NCBI GenBank assembly: GCA_964384375.1
Contig: CAYLLN010000032.1
Location: 1-64,000, forward strand
Origin: CAYLLN01 sp964384375
GTDB taxonomy: Bacteria; Planctomycetota; Planctomycetia; Pirellulales; Pirellulaceae
Reading direction: 5' to 3'
DNA length: 64,000 nt
Shown: positions 16,248-23,614 of the stretch, in pieces
Position numbering within the stretch: position 1 is the first letter of the stretch
Layout: the number at the start of each line of letters is the position of its first letter
The notes under the pieces: generated by a model
What the model saw: the letters and a program-made list of their open reading frames with translations, nothing else
Told to the model about the DNA's origin: nothing
The model's database searches: none
Position numbers and translations under genes: made by a program

Positions 16248-16892
16248 GTGAACGACTCGCTCAGCATCGTGGTTCCTGTCCGCAACGCCGAAGCGACGCT
16301 GGCCAGCCAGATCGGCCGGCTGCTCGACATCCTTCCCGATCTCACCGGCCGCTTCGAGATTGTTCTCGTCGATGACGCTTCGACGGACCACACCGTCGAA
16401 CTGGCCCGCGAACTGGCCGCACAGTATCCGCAACTGCGGCTCGTGCGGCATCGAGATGTCCGCGGCAAAGAAGCGGCCGTGCGGACCGGCCTGCAATGGG
16501 CGAGCGGTCGTATCGTGTTTGTGCAGGAGGATCCCGCTGCGATCAGCATAACCGATCTGCGTCGGCTCTGGTCGCTGCGCGAGAATGAAGAGGTCGTCGT
16601 GACCAAAGCGGAAGGACGCCCCAGCGCCTTCGACGATCGGCTGCTGGATCGCCTCGCCCGCTGGGGCCGGGCATTGCAACGTGAAGCGGCGCGCGCGAAA
16701 GGGATTCACATGCTCCGCCGCGATGCCGCGATGCAATTGCTCGCCGATGACTCGGCCGACAGCGAGCCGTCGAATGCGCAGCCCTCCGCAGAACAATCGC
16801 AAGCGCGCGCCGATCAATCGCACGACGCTCCGCGCCCGCGTCGCTCCGGAACATTTTTGCGGCATCTGAAGAATCTGGCGCTCGGTGAATAG
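16248..16892 (+). CDS. Short GT2-type glycosyltransferase
   Basis: The protein is 214 residues from the GTG at 16248, which follows GGGAAGGGA; a TTG at 16173 is less likely. 'LSIVVPVRNAEATLASQI' and 'FEIVLVDDASTDHTVELA' are the GT-A start, and 'GKEAAVRTGLQWA' and 'VFVQEDPAAI' follow. The DxD position reads 'QEDP', and no acceptor-side domain is left: the protein becomes charged and low in complexity after residue 160 and ends in a Q/S/R-rich tail. It may be a reduced or regulatory relative of GT2 enzymes rather than an active transferase. It lies alone. Confidence 0.6.
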   Translation: MNDSLSIVVPVRNAEATLASQIGRLLDILPDLTGRFEIVLVDDASTDHTVELARELAAQYPQLRLVRHRDVRGKEAAVRTGLQWASGRIVFVQEDPAAISITDLRRLWSLRENEEVVVTKAEGRPSAFDDRLLDRLARWGRALQREAARAKGIHMLRRDAAMQLLADDSADSEPSNAQPSAEQSQARADQSHDAPRPRRSGTFLRHLKNLALGE

Positions 16893-17256
16893 CGGAAATC
16901 GGCGCGCGAAAAAAATGCATCGCGCCCTTGCTTGACAATTCTTGTCTCCTTCGCACAATACGCCCTATTCGTTAACGCGACATCGCGATCAGCGAGCGAC
17001 ATGCACGCTGTCACGCAAGTGATAGCAACGCCGCCAGCCGGATCGCAGCGCGTGGAGCAGATTTCCTAATCGGCTGGTCCGCACTTTTCCGCGGAGCCAG
17101 CGCAAGCGTTCTCGCAGTCAGCTTCTTTCCCTGCAATTCGCTACGCTTTGGGTGCGCGCCGGCCGCGCACGACAGATGAATCATTGACTTCTCGTGCTCG
17201 CTTCACGAAATCACGAAGGTTTCTCGCGAGCGACGGGTGTTATTGCGGCAGAGTTC

Positions 17257-17341
17257 TCATGCAAGCTGGGGGCGACGACTGACGGGAACGACAGTCGGCG
17301 ACCTTGGTCGAGGAACGGAAGCCCCCCCACATTTTGCATGA
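17257..17341 (+). ncRNA. Candidate structured RNA element
   Basis: TCATGCAA (17257-17264) pairs perfectly with TTGCATGA (17334-17341). Inside it GGGGGC (17268-17273) pairs with GCCCCC (17321-17326). Between these lie two more hairpins: CGACTG/CAGTCG (about 17276-17297) and CGAC-CTTG-GTCG (17299-17310). The result is a long helix closing a multi-branch loop. The two inner hairpins are followed by an A/G-rich single strand (AGGAACGGAA). I do not recognise the family. It could be a small RNA, a leader structure or a dispersed palindromic element. Confidence 0.4.
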
Positions 17342-17387
17342 CGAATGACGAGCGCTGCCCCTGCCAGCCTTAAGGTGCGCCCCGCGA

Positions 17388-17393
17388 TATAAT
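17388..17393 (+). promoter_or_regulatory. -10 box for folK-panC, predicting a leaderless mRNA
   Basis: A perfect TATAAT lies eight bases before the ATG at 17402, so transcription would start at or next to the start codon. No Shine-Dalgarno sequence lies before that ATG. The -35 region is poor. Together these suggest a leaderless transcript. Confidence 0.4.
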
Positions 17394-17401
17394 GCGGACG
17401 T

Positions 17402-18727
17402 ATGACGCACTCTCTCCTGGGGCTGGGATCGAATCTCGGCGACCGTGTCGGTAATTTGCTGCGTGCCGTTGGCCAGTTGCGCCGCCTGCCGCGAACGAAG
17501 GTCGTCAAGGTCAGCCCCTTCGTCGAGACGCGGCCGATCGGTGGACCAGTGGGTCAGGCCAACTTTTTTAATGGCGTAGCAATTGTTGATACTGCACTTT
17601 CCGCAGCCGACTTGCTCGCAGGATTGCAGGCAATTGAAAACTTGCTGGGCCGCGAGCGAAGCGAGCGCTGGGGACCGCGGACGATCGACCTCGATTTGCT
17701 GCTGTTTGGGCAGGAAGTGATCGAGACGGCAAATCTCGTTATACCGCATCCGCGTCTGCCCGAGCGGCGGTTCGTCCTCGATCCGGCAGCAGCGATTGCG
17801 GGAGACTGGGTTCATCCCACGAACGGAAAGTCGCTGGAACTTTTGCTCGACGAGTTGCCGCCTGCTTCATCTGGTGAACTCGGCATTCGCGTGGCGACGA
17901 GCGCCATCGACATCCAGTCCACAGCGCTGGCGTGGCGAAGTGCGGGAAGCCGCGTCGGGCTGGTGCCGACGATGGGTGCGCTGCACGAAGGACATTTGAG
18001 CCTTGTCCGCGCGGCTCGAGAAAAGTCCGACGTCGTCGTCGCGACAATCTTTGTCAATCCGACGCAATTTGGGCCCAACGAAGATTTTGGAAAATATCCA
18101 CGCACGCTCGATGCCGACTTGCAGGCGCTGTCGGATACCGGCTGCGATTGGGTCTTCGTCCCTGAGCGGGAGGAAATGTATCCGCCCGGCGCGACAACGA
18201 TGGTCGAGCCCCCTGCCGTCTCGCAGCCGCTAGAGGGCGTCTGCCGGCCGGGCCATTTCCGCGGCGTTGCGACGATCGTGCTCAAGCTCTTCCATCTGAT
18301 CCCCGCTACGGCTGCCTTTTTTGGTCAAAAAGACTTTCAGCAAGTCTGTGTCATTCAGGGCATGGTTCGCGACCTCAACGTCCCAATCGAAATCGTCGTT
18401 TGCCCGACCATCCGCGAGGCCGATGGCCTGGCGATGAGCAGTCGCAATCGGTATCTTTCGCCCGCCGAGCGGCAGCAAGCGGTTGCCTTGTCGCGAGCGC
18501 TATCCGAGGCTGAGCGACTGGTGAAGGGGGGCGAGCGCGATGCGGCTAAGGTTCGCGCTGCGATGCGGAATATCCTCTCGTCAGCCGGGATCGAACGAGT
18601 GGACTACGTAACCGTGGCCAATCCCGACACGCTCGCCGAGATCAACCAAATCAGCGGGGCCGCAGTCGCATTGATCGCCTGCTTCGTCGGCTCGACGCGG
18701 CTGATCGACAACCTGCGTCTGACATAA
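17402..18727 (+). CDS. HPPK-pantothenate synthetase fusion (FolK-PanC)
   Basis: This 441-residue protein joins two enzymes. Residues 1-155 are 6-hydroxymethyl-dihydropterin pyrophosphokinase: 'LGLGSNLGDR', 'WGPRTIDLDLLLFG' with the metal-binding aspartates, and 'IPHPRLPERRFVLDP'. Residues about 162-441 are pantothenate synthetase: 'VPTMGALHEGHLSLVR' (HxGH), 'FVNPTQFGPNEDFGKYPRT', 'GHFRGVATIV' and 'ADGLAMSSRNRYLS' (KMSKS-like). Both sets of key residues are intact, so both activities are expected. One makes the folate precursor diphosphate, the other condenses pantoate with beta-alanine. Neither partner uses the other's product. The next genes are lgt and purU, the latter a folate-linked enzyme. 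Confidence 0.9.
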   Translation: MTHSLLGLGSNLGDRVGNLLRAVGQLRRLPRTKVVKVSPFVETRPIGGPVGQANFFNGVAIVDTALSAADLLAGLQAIENLLGRERSERWGPRTIDLDLLLFGQEVIETANLVIPHPRLPERRFVLDPAAAIAGDWVHPTNGKSLELLLDELPPASSGELGIRVATSAIDIQSTALAWRSAGSRVGLVPTMGALHEGHLSLVRAAREKSDVVVATIFVNPTQFGPNEDFGKYPRTLDADLQALSDTGCDWVFVPEREEMYPPGATTMVEPPAVSQPLEGVCRPGHFRGVATIVLKLFHLIPATAAFFGQKDFQQVCVIQGMVRDLNVPIEIVVCPTIREADGLAMSSRNRYLSPAERQQAVALSRALSEAERLVKGGERDAAKVRAAMRNILSSAGIERVDYVTVANPDTLAEINQISGAAVALIACFVGSTRLIDNLRLT

Positions 18728-18751
18728 CCATTCCTTCAGGGACGATTTGCG

Positions 18752-20044
18752 GTGCGCTCCACGCTCTTTGTCATTCCCGCTGAACTCGCCGGTGTGCCTG
18801 TCTTCGGCATCGGCTGGCTGCTGCTCGCGTGGGTCATCGTTAGCGTGATCGGTTTGCTGATTCTCGCGCGGCGGCAGGGATGGAACCGGGACACGGCCGG
18901 TTCGATTCCGTTCCTGCTGATCGTTGCCGCCGCCATCGCTTTCGTCCTGCCGATGCTCGTCGAGAACTCGCCCGGCGGCGTCCGCGGCATTCCGGTCCGT
19001 GGGTTCGGCGTGATGTTCATGCTGGCGGCGATCGCGGGCGTCGGACTGGCTGCCTATCGCGCACAGCAGATCGGCATGGACCCCGAGATCATCATCTCGC
19101 TTTCGTTCACCATGCTTTTGGCCGGCATCATTGGAGCGCGAGTGTTTTACGTCGTGCAGTACTGGCACGAGTTCGCACGCCCTTCCTTCGCTGAAACCTT
19201 GCAAGCCCTGGCCAACTTCACAAAAGGAGGCCTCGTTGTGTACGGCGCGGTCCTCTTCGGCCTGCCCGCCGGCATCTGGTTTCTACACCAACGCAAGCTG
19301 CCGATCCTGCCGATGGCGGACCTGATCGCTCCCAGCATGGCTCTGGGACAAGCGATCGGCCGCGTTGGCTGTTTCCTCAATGGCTGCTGCTATGGCGGGG
19401 TTTGCCTTGCGTCGTCGCTGGGGATGACGTTTCCTGCCGGCAGCCCGCCGTACGAACAGCACGTGCAGCAATACGGCTGGCACAGCGGTGTGTGGCTGGA
19501 AGAACAGAACGGCGCCGTCCGCATCGGCTATGTCGCTCCCGGCGGAGCTGCCGAATCGGCGGGCCTGATCGCCGGGCAAACGGTCACTTACATCGGCGGT
19601 TCAAAGGTTGAATCGCTCGTCCAGGCCCGCGACCTCTTACGAGAATCCCGCAAGGCGTTCGAGATCGAACTGGCCGACGAAAGTGTGCATCGCTGGTCGA
19701 TCGAAACGACACCGGCCAGGAGCGTGCCGATCCACGCCACTCAGATCTACGCGGCGATCGACGCGGGACTGCTCGCGCTTCTCCTCTGGGCGTACTACCC
19801 GTTCCGCCGCCGCGACGGCGAGGTGTTTGCGATCCTCGTCACGCTGCACCCAATTTCGCGGTTTCTGCTCGAAGTGATCCGCAACGACGAGCCAGGCCGC
19901 TTCGGTACGGAACTCACCATCGCCCAGTGGATCAGCATCGCGATTCTGGCGGCAGCCGGCGTGCTATGGTGGTATATCGAGAGGCAACGTCCCTTGTCAC
20001 CAGTCCCTGGTCACATGCAGGTTCCAGCGACCGGTGACAACTGA
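18752..20044 (+). CDS. lgt: Prolipoprotein diacylglyceryl transferase with N-terminal extension and PDZ-like insertion
   Basis: The protein is 430 residues (E. coli Lgt has 291), starting at GTG. The Lgt core begins near residue 80 ('RGFGVMFMLAAIAG'). It has 'GGLVVYGAVLFG' (about 159-170), the signature 'AIGRVGCFLNGCCYG' (201-215) and 'HATQIY' plus 'RFLLEVIRND' at the C-terminal side. Two additions are unusual: residues 1-78 add two membrane helices, and residues about 244-322 form a PDZ-like domain ('VAPGGAAESAGLIAGQTVTYIGG') inserted in the periplasmic loop before HATQIY. It transfers diacylglycerol to the lipobox cysteine of prolipoproteins. The last 15 residues or so come from a dispersed repeat. 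Confidence 0.88.
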   Translation: MRSTLFVIPAELAGVPVFGIGWLLLAWVIVSVIGLLILARRQGWNRDTAGSIPFLLIVAAAIAFVLPMLVENSPGGVRGIPVRGFGVMFMLAAIAGVGLAAYRAQQIGMDPEIIISLSFTMLLAGIIGARVFYVVQYWHEFARPSFAETLQALANFTKGGLVVYGAVLFGLPAGIWFLHQRKLPILPMADLIAPSMALGQAIGRVGCFLNGCCYGGVCLASSLGMTFPAGSPPYEQHVQQYGWHSGVWLEEQNGAVRIGYVAPGGAAESAGLIAGQTVTYIGGSKVESLVQARDLLRESRKAFEIELADESVHRWSIETTPARSVPIHATQIYAAIDAGLLALLLWAYYPFRRRDGEVFAILVTLHPISRFLLEVIRNDEPGRFGTELTIAQWISIAILAAAGVLWWYIERQRPLSPVPGHMQVPATGDN

Positions 20045-20062
20045 CCAATGACAAGTGACCGA
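19997..20062. repeat. Repeat family E at the lgt/purU junction
   Basis: The stretch is built from GTCAC/GTGAC and TGACCAATGACAAGTGACC words, like the element between groEL and groES (51614-51697). It encodes the C-terminus and stop of Lgt and contains the first possible ATG of purU. Confidence 0.55.
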
Positions 20063-20920
20063 TTCATGCAGATCATCATCACCGCCGTTGGCCCCGACAA
20101 TGTTCGCCTGGCGGACCCGATCATTCACTATCTGACCGGGCAAGGGGCGAACATTGCCGAGATACAGATGTACGACCATGACGAAGAGGCGCTCTTCGCC
20201 ATGCTCCTGCGGATTCATCTGCCGTCAGCACAACTCGGTGAGATCCGCCATGCTCTGGCCGAAATCGGCAAGCTGAAGAAGCTGTCGATTCGCGTTTGGT
20301 CGCCCGATGAGCGCGCAACTCGTCCGCGGCTGGCAATCTGCGTGACGATGCGGCCCGAGACCCCGCTCGCGCTCTTGCGGGCGATTCGCGACGGCCAGAT
20401 CAAGGCCGATGCCGCCGTGATGATCGGTAACCGGCCTGCTCTTCGCGGCATCGCGGAGCAGTTCAACGTGGCGTGGGAAATGATCGGCGACGACGAGGGG
20501 CGAGCCGACGATGAACGGTTGCTCGCGATTCTCGACGAGCACGAGGTCGATTACGTGATTCTTGCCCGCTACATGCGCGTGCTCCCCGCGGCCAGCTGTT
20601 GGAAGTATGCCGGTGGGAGAATTATCAACCTGCACCACGGCCTATTGCCCAGCTTCCCAGGACCGCGCCCGTATCACGACGCCTATGCCGGGCGGATGCT
20701 CACCTACGGGGCGACGTGTCACTTCATCGTGCCGGAACTCGATGCCGGCAATCAGACGATCAACCAATCGACGTACACCGTGCCGCCGGGGATGAAGCTG
20801 GAAGAGATCATCCGGATCGGCCAAGAGGACAACGAGCCGCGATGTCTCGTCGAGGGGGTTCGCCGCGTCGTCGATCGGGAAGTGCAGTTACACTTCCACC
20901 GGGTCGTGGCTCGGAAGTAA
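20048..20920 (+). CDS. purU: Formyltetrahydrofolate deformylase PurU
   Basis: The protein is 290 residues from the ATG at 20048. The ATG at 20066 may be the true start, since the first lies in a repeat. Residues about 7-80 form an ACT-like regulatory domain ('ITAVGPDNVRLADPI'). The formyltransferase-fold domain follows: 'MIGNRPALRGIAEQFNVAW', 'DYVILARYMRVL', 'IINLHHGLLPSFPGPRPYHDAY' with the catalytic histidine, and 'FIVPELDAGNQTI' with the catalytic aspartate. The canonical D-x-G-P-I-I here reads D-A-G-N-Q-T. It hydrolyses 10-formyl-THF to formate and THF, balancing one-carbon pools. It follows the FolK-PanC fusion and lgt with tight spacing. Confidence 0.88.
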   Translation: MTSDRFMQIIITAVGPDNVRLADPIIHYLTGQGANIAEIQMYDHDEEALFAMLLRIHLPSAQLGEIRHALAEIGKLKKLSIRVWSPDERATRPRLAICVTMRPETPLALLRAIRDGQIKADAAVMIGNRPALRGIAEQFNVAWEMIGDDEGRADDERLLAILDEHEVDYVILARYMRVLPAASCWKYAGGRIINLHHGLLPSFPGPRPYHDAYAGRMLTYGATCHFIVPELDAGNQTINQSTYTVPPGMKLEEIIRIGQEDNEPRCLVEGVRRVVDREVQLHFHRVVARK

Positions 20921-20986
20921 TTCCGTGAAATGTCACGGAACAATATCCGCGATATTTCGTGGACAGTCCGTCACATATAACGGAAT
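20921..20986. promoter_or_regulatory. Cluster of TCCGT/ACGGA palindromes
   Basis: TTCCGTGA-AATG-TCACGGAA (20921-20940) is a perfect 8-4-8 inverted repeat right after the purU stop. TCCGT (20967-20971) faces ACGGA (20980-20984). The region is AT-rich between the half sites. It lies between convergent genes, so it may be a terminator or a protein-binding site. The same half sites occur upstream of the sigma-54 activator gene (32216-32230). Confidence 0.4.
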
Positions 20987-21223
20987 TTAGTTCCACTCGT
21001 GCGACCGGCGCTGCCGCTCGCGACGGCGAGCCACCTGCTGCACGGCCTGCTCGTAGGCCACCCGATAGATATCCGGCGTTTGCCCACCAGCGGCCGTTGC
21101 CACCAGAGCCCGGCCCGGAACCACGGCAAATCCAGCCGTGCTGCGTACGGAGGCGGTAGGCTCTTCGATCAGAAAACGGCGGATGCGGTTGGCAAACATG
21201 GTAGAACTCGAAGGGAAGGACAT
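20987..21223 (-). CDS. Small hypothetical protein
   Basis: This 78-residue protein, or 70 residues from an internal ATG, has a basic N-terminus ('FANRIRRFLIEEP'), a hydrophobic middle ('GFAVVPGRALVATAAGG') and an R/Q-rich C-terminal helix. The middle segment is too short and glycine-rich to be a clear membrane helix. I do not recognise it. Support is the clean reading frame, planctomycete-like composition and a position that fills a gap between genes. It may be a short DNA- or RNA-binding protein, but nothing shows this. Confidence 0.45.
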   Translation of the reverse strand: MSFPSSSTMFANRIRRFLIEEPTASVRSTAGFAVVPGRALVATAAGGQTPDIYRVAYEQAVQQVARRRERQRRSHEWN

Positions 21224-21438
21224 GGTGCGGCGGCCAAGGTGGCGGCTGCCGCGGCAGGTAGGAAACGTCGTGGCGAAACATCACCAAGATGATGCCATTG
21301 GTCGTTATCGACCTCGCCGCGGAAGCCGTTTGAGAAGCAATGCGACTTGCGTGCCAATCGTTGCTAGCGGCCTAGTTTCGCGCGGTCCCGTTTCGGTTAG
21401 CCGCCGTTACAACCGCTACAACAATTCACGTTTTCGTG

Positions 21439-21466
21439 TTGCCTACATTTTGACGAAACCTATACT
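21439..21466 (+). promoter_or_regulatory. Possible sigma-70-type promoter for the Cys-rich gene
   Basis: TTGCCT at 21439-21444, a 16-base spacer, and TATACT at 21461-21466 form a fair promoter in an AT-richer patch about 180 bases upstream of the cysteine-rich gene. Confidence 0.35.
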
Positions 21467-21646
21467 TTTGCAATTATGCCGACCCTGGATGCGGGAGGCT
21501 TCTTACGTTCAGCCCGCGATGCTGACTGGTTTTTGGCCGGAGGTTTCGCAGAAACCTGATGAGTAGGCACTTGCCCGGCGCCTCCCTCGTCCGCGACGAT
21601 TCGCGGCAGGCAGCCAGGCGTCGGCTCATCGAAAGGAGTCCTGGTT

Positions 21647-22117
21647 ATGTCGAGCGCAATGCTTCTAGAACGTGCCCCGCAAGCGGTCGGGGCAACCAAC
21701 TTTGGCTTCCAGGCCGGAACCGTGCCTGCCGGAACGCCCGCCAACTGGTGCGTCTTGCCCCGTTGCGAACTGCGGTTCGAAAAGTGCAGCGGCGGGTTCA
21801 AGATTCACTGCTGCTGCGAGGACGAAATCGCCTGCGCAACCCTGCAGAATCTCTGCAAGATGGTTTGCGACGGCCTTTGTAGCTGCTGCTGCACCTGCAA
21901 CGGCATTCCCTGCTGCCAGATCAATCTGTGCCAGGGGAATTGCAAGTGCGAGCTCACGAAGGACGGCTGCTGCATCTCATGCACCAGCGGCGACAAGGCC
22001 TGCTGCGAAATGCTGCAAGCCTGCTGCGACTGCCTCTCGTGCTGCTGCGAGAACGGCTGCTGCTGCTACATCTCGTTCGGCAACACGGCGGTCTGCTGCG
22101 GCACGTGCGCTGCCTAA
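21647..22117 (+). CDS. Cysteine-rich protein (36 Cys in 156 residues)
   Basis: The first 30 residues are ordinary ('LLERAPQAVGATNFGF'), followed by a domain in which nearly every third residue is cysteine: 36 in all, many in CC and CCC runs. The codons are in sound frame with AAGGAG eight bases before the ATG at 21647. A strong terminator follows. There is no signal peptide. The density is metallothionein-like, but the protein is much longer and has tyrosines, phenylalanines and few lysines. The cysteines may bind metals (Zn, Cu, Cd) or form a disulfide-linked material. It is convergent with the chromate transporter. I do not know a characterised homologue. Confidence 0.75.
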   Translation: MSSAMLLERAPQAVGATNFGFQAGTVPAGTPANWCVLPRCELRFEKCSGGFKIHCCCEDEIACATLQNLCKMVCDGLCSCCCTCNGIPCCQINLCQGNCKCELTKDGCCISCTSGDKACCEMLQACCDCLSCCCENGCCCYISFGNTAVCCGTCAA

Positions 22118-22155
22118 GCAACTGCACGAGTTGCCGGTCCGACGATCGTTCACTT

Positions 22156-22190
22156 AGCCCGCGTGCGAGGAAATCTCACGCGGGCTTTTT
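22156..22190 (+). terminator. Rho-independent terminator of the Cys-rich gene
   Basis: AGCCCGCGTG (22156-22165) and CACGCGGGCT (22177-22186) form a perfect ten-base stem with an 11-base loop. TTTTT follows at once. It sits 39 bases after the stop codon and just before the end of the opposing gene. Confidence 0.9.
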
Positions 22191-22204
22191 GCTGCGCCCA
22201 CCAC

Positions 22205-23563
22205 TCACGATGCCAGGGTCCGATATCCAAGCCAAGCCAAACCTCCCACAAGCCCCACCGCCAGCGCCCCAAACATGCCTCCCTTCGTCCGAAACAGCAC
22301 GAAGGCTGCCACGGCGGCGATTGCCACGCTTGGCCACGAGAGGCTCGACCAATCGGGCTGATACCAGCGAAGATGCAGCGGAGCAAAGTGTGTTTCCCCC
22401 GGCCGGCTGAAGAGGACGTGGATCGCAAACCAGACGGCGAGGTTCAGCACGACGCCGACGACCGCGGCGGTGATCGCCGAGAGGGCACAGCTCAACGAGC
22501 GATTGGCTCGCAGCCGCTCGATATACGGAGCACCGACGAAGATATAGAGAAAGCACGGCGCGAAAGTCGCCCAGACCGTGACGACCGAGCCGAGTACGCC
22601 GGCCGCCATTGGCGAGAGCCCTTCGGGATGCCGATAGGCCGCCATGAAACCGACGAACTGCACGACGATGATGAGCGGGCCCGGCGTTGTCTCGGCCATC
22701 CCCAGACCGTCGAGCATCTCTGTTGGTTTGAGCCATCTGTAGTGCTCGACCGCTTGCTGGCTGATGTACGGCAATACGGCATAGGCCCCGCCGAACGTGA
22801 CGACCGCGGCCTGGCTGAAGAAGCGCCCCTGCGTGACGAAGATGCTGTCTGGGCCGAAGGCGATCGCCAGGGCCAGGATCGGAACGAACCAGATCGCCAG
22901 CCATGCGGCGGCTACGAGCAGCGTCCGGGCGATCGTCGTCTGCTGCCGGAGAGGTGCAGCGGCATCGGCCGGGCGATGATCGTCGTCGTGACCAGCCGCG
23001 TGCCCCTTGATGACGTGAAACCACTCCGGCCAGCGCCAGCCGCCGACGAGGCCGATCACCCCCGCGGCCAGCACAATCAGCGGAAACGGCAGCTCAAAGA
23101 AGAAGATGCCGATGAATGCCGCCGCCGCCAGCGCGACCATCACGCCATTCTTCAGCACTCGCCGGCCGATCCGAATCACCGCTTCCACGACGATCGTCGT
23201 CACCGCCGGCTTGAGGCCGAAGAAGATAGCCGTGATGAAGGCGGTCTGCCCAAACTCGGCATACACGATGCTCAGCACGAGAATCGTGACAAATCCCGGC
23301 AGGATGAAGAGCAGCCCCGCCATCAGGCCGCCGCGTGTGCCATGCAAAAGCCAGCCGATATACGTCGCGAGTTGCTGCGCCTCCGGCCCGGGAAGCAACA
23401 TGCAGTAGTTGAGGGCGTGCAGGAACCGGTGCTCGCTGATCCACTTCTTCTCTTCGACGAGAATCCGGTGCATCACCGCGATCTGTCCCGTCGGTCCGCC
23501 AAAGCTGAGCGCAGCGACGCGGCACCAGGTCCAGAAGGCTTCACCCCAAGCGACTTTTGTCAT
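22205..23563 (-). CDS. chrA: Chromate transporter ChrA (two-domain type)
   Basis: The protein is 452 residues from the ATG at 23563, within the usual length of bidomain CHR proteins. 'LSFGGPTGQIAVMHRILVEEKKWISEHRF' near residue 18 and 'LPGPEAQQLATYIGWLLHGTRGG' near 57 are the N-domain CHR signatures. The second half repeats the pattern with 'VTFGGAYAVLPYISQQAVEHY' and 'TPGPLIIVVQFVGFMAAY'. About ten to twelve membrane helices are visible. ChrA exports chromate driven by the proton gradient, protecting cells from an anion that enters through sulfate permeases. It lies at the far end of the same-strand block that begins with the sulfate ABC genes. Confidence 0.9.
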   Translation of the reverse strand: MTKVAWGEAFWTWCRVAALSFGGPTGQIAVMHRILVEEKKWISEHRFLHALNYCMLLPGPEAQQLATYIGWLLHGTRGGLMAGLLFILPGFVTILVLSIVYAEFGQTAFITAIFFGLKPAVTTIVVEAVIRIGRRVLKNGVMVALAAAAFIGIFFFELPFPLIVLAAGVIGLVGGWRWPEWFHVIKGHAAGHDDDHRPADAAAPLRQQTTIARTLLVAAAWLAIWFVPILALAIAFGPDSIFVTQGRFFSQAAVVTFGGAYAVLPYISQQAVEHYRWLKPTEMLDGLGMAETTPGPLIIVVQFVGFMAAYRHPEGLSPMAAGVLGSVVTVWATFAPCFLYIFVGAPYIERLRANRSLSCALSAITAAVVGVVLNLAVWFAIHVLFSRPGETHFAPLHLRWYQPDWSSLSWPSVAIAAVAAFVLFRTKGGMFGALAVGLVGGLAWLGYRTLAS

Positions 23564-23614
23564 CGCCAAAGTATAGCGAGCGGCCGGCTACCTGGATCAC
23601 AGGTTGTGCGGCGA

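Larger units (their letters stand above)
16893..17401. other. Non-coding region with promoter and RNA-structure signals
   Basis: No gene is seen in these 509 bases. Notable content: TTGACA at 16932-16937 with a weak CACAAT box 16 bases on; a GGCGCG/CGCGCC stem at 16901-16926; a strong nested inverted-repeat element at 17257-17341; and TATAAT at 17388-17393 just before the next gene. Confidence 0.45.

Noticed and set aside
16932..16961. Sigma-70 promoter with perfect TTGACA
   Set aside because: The -10 box (CACAAT) is weak and no gene follows for about 440 bases; noted only in the intergenic entry.
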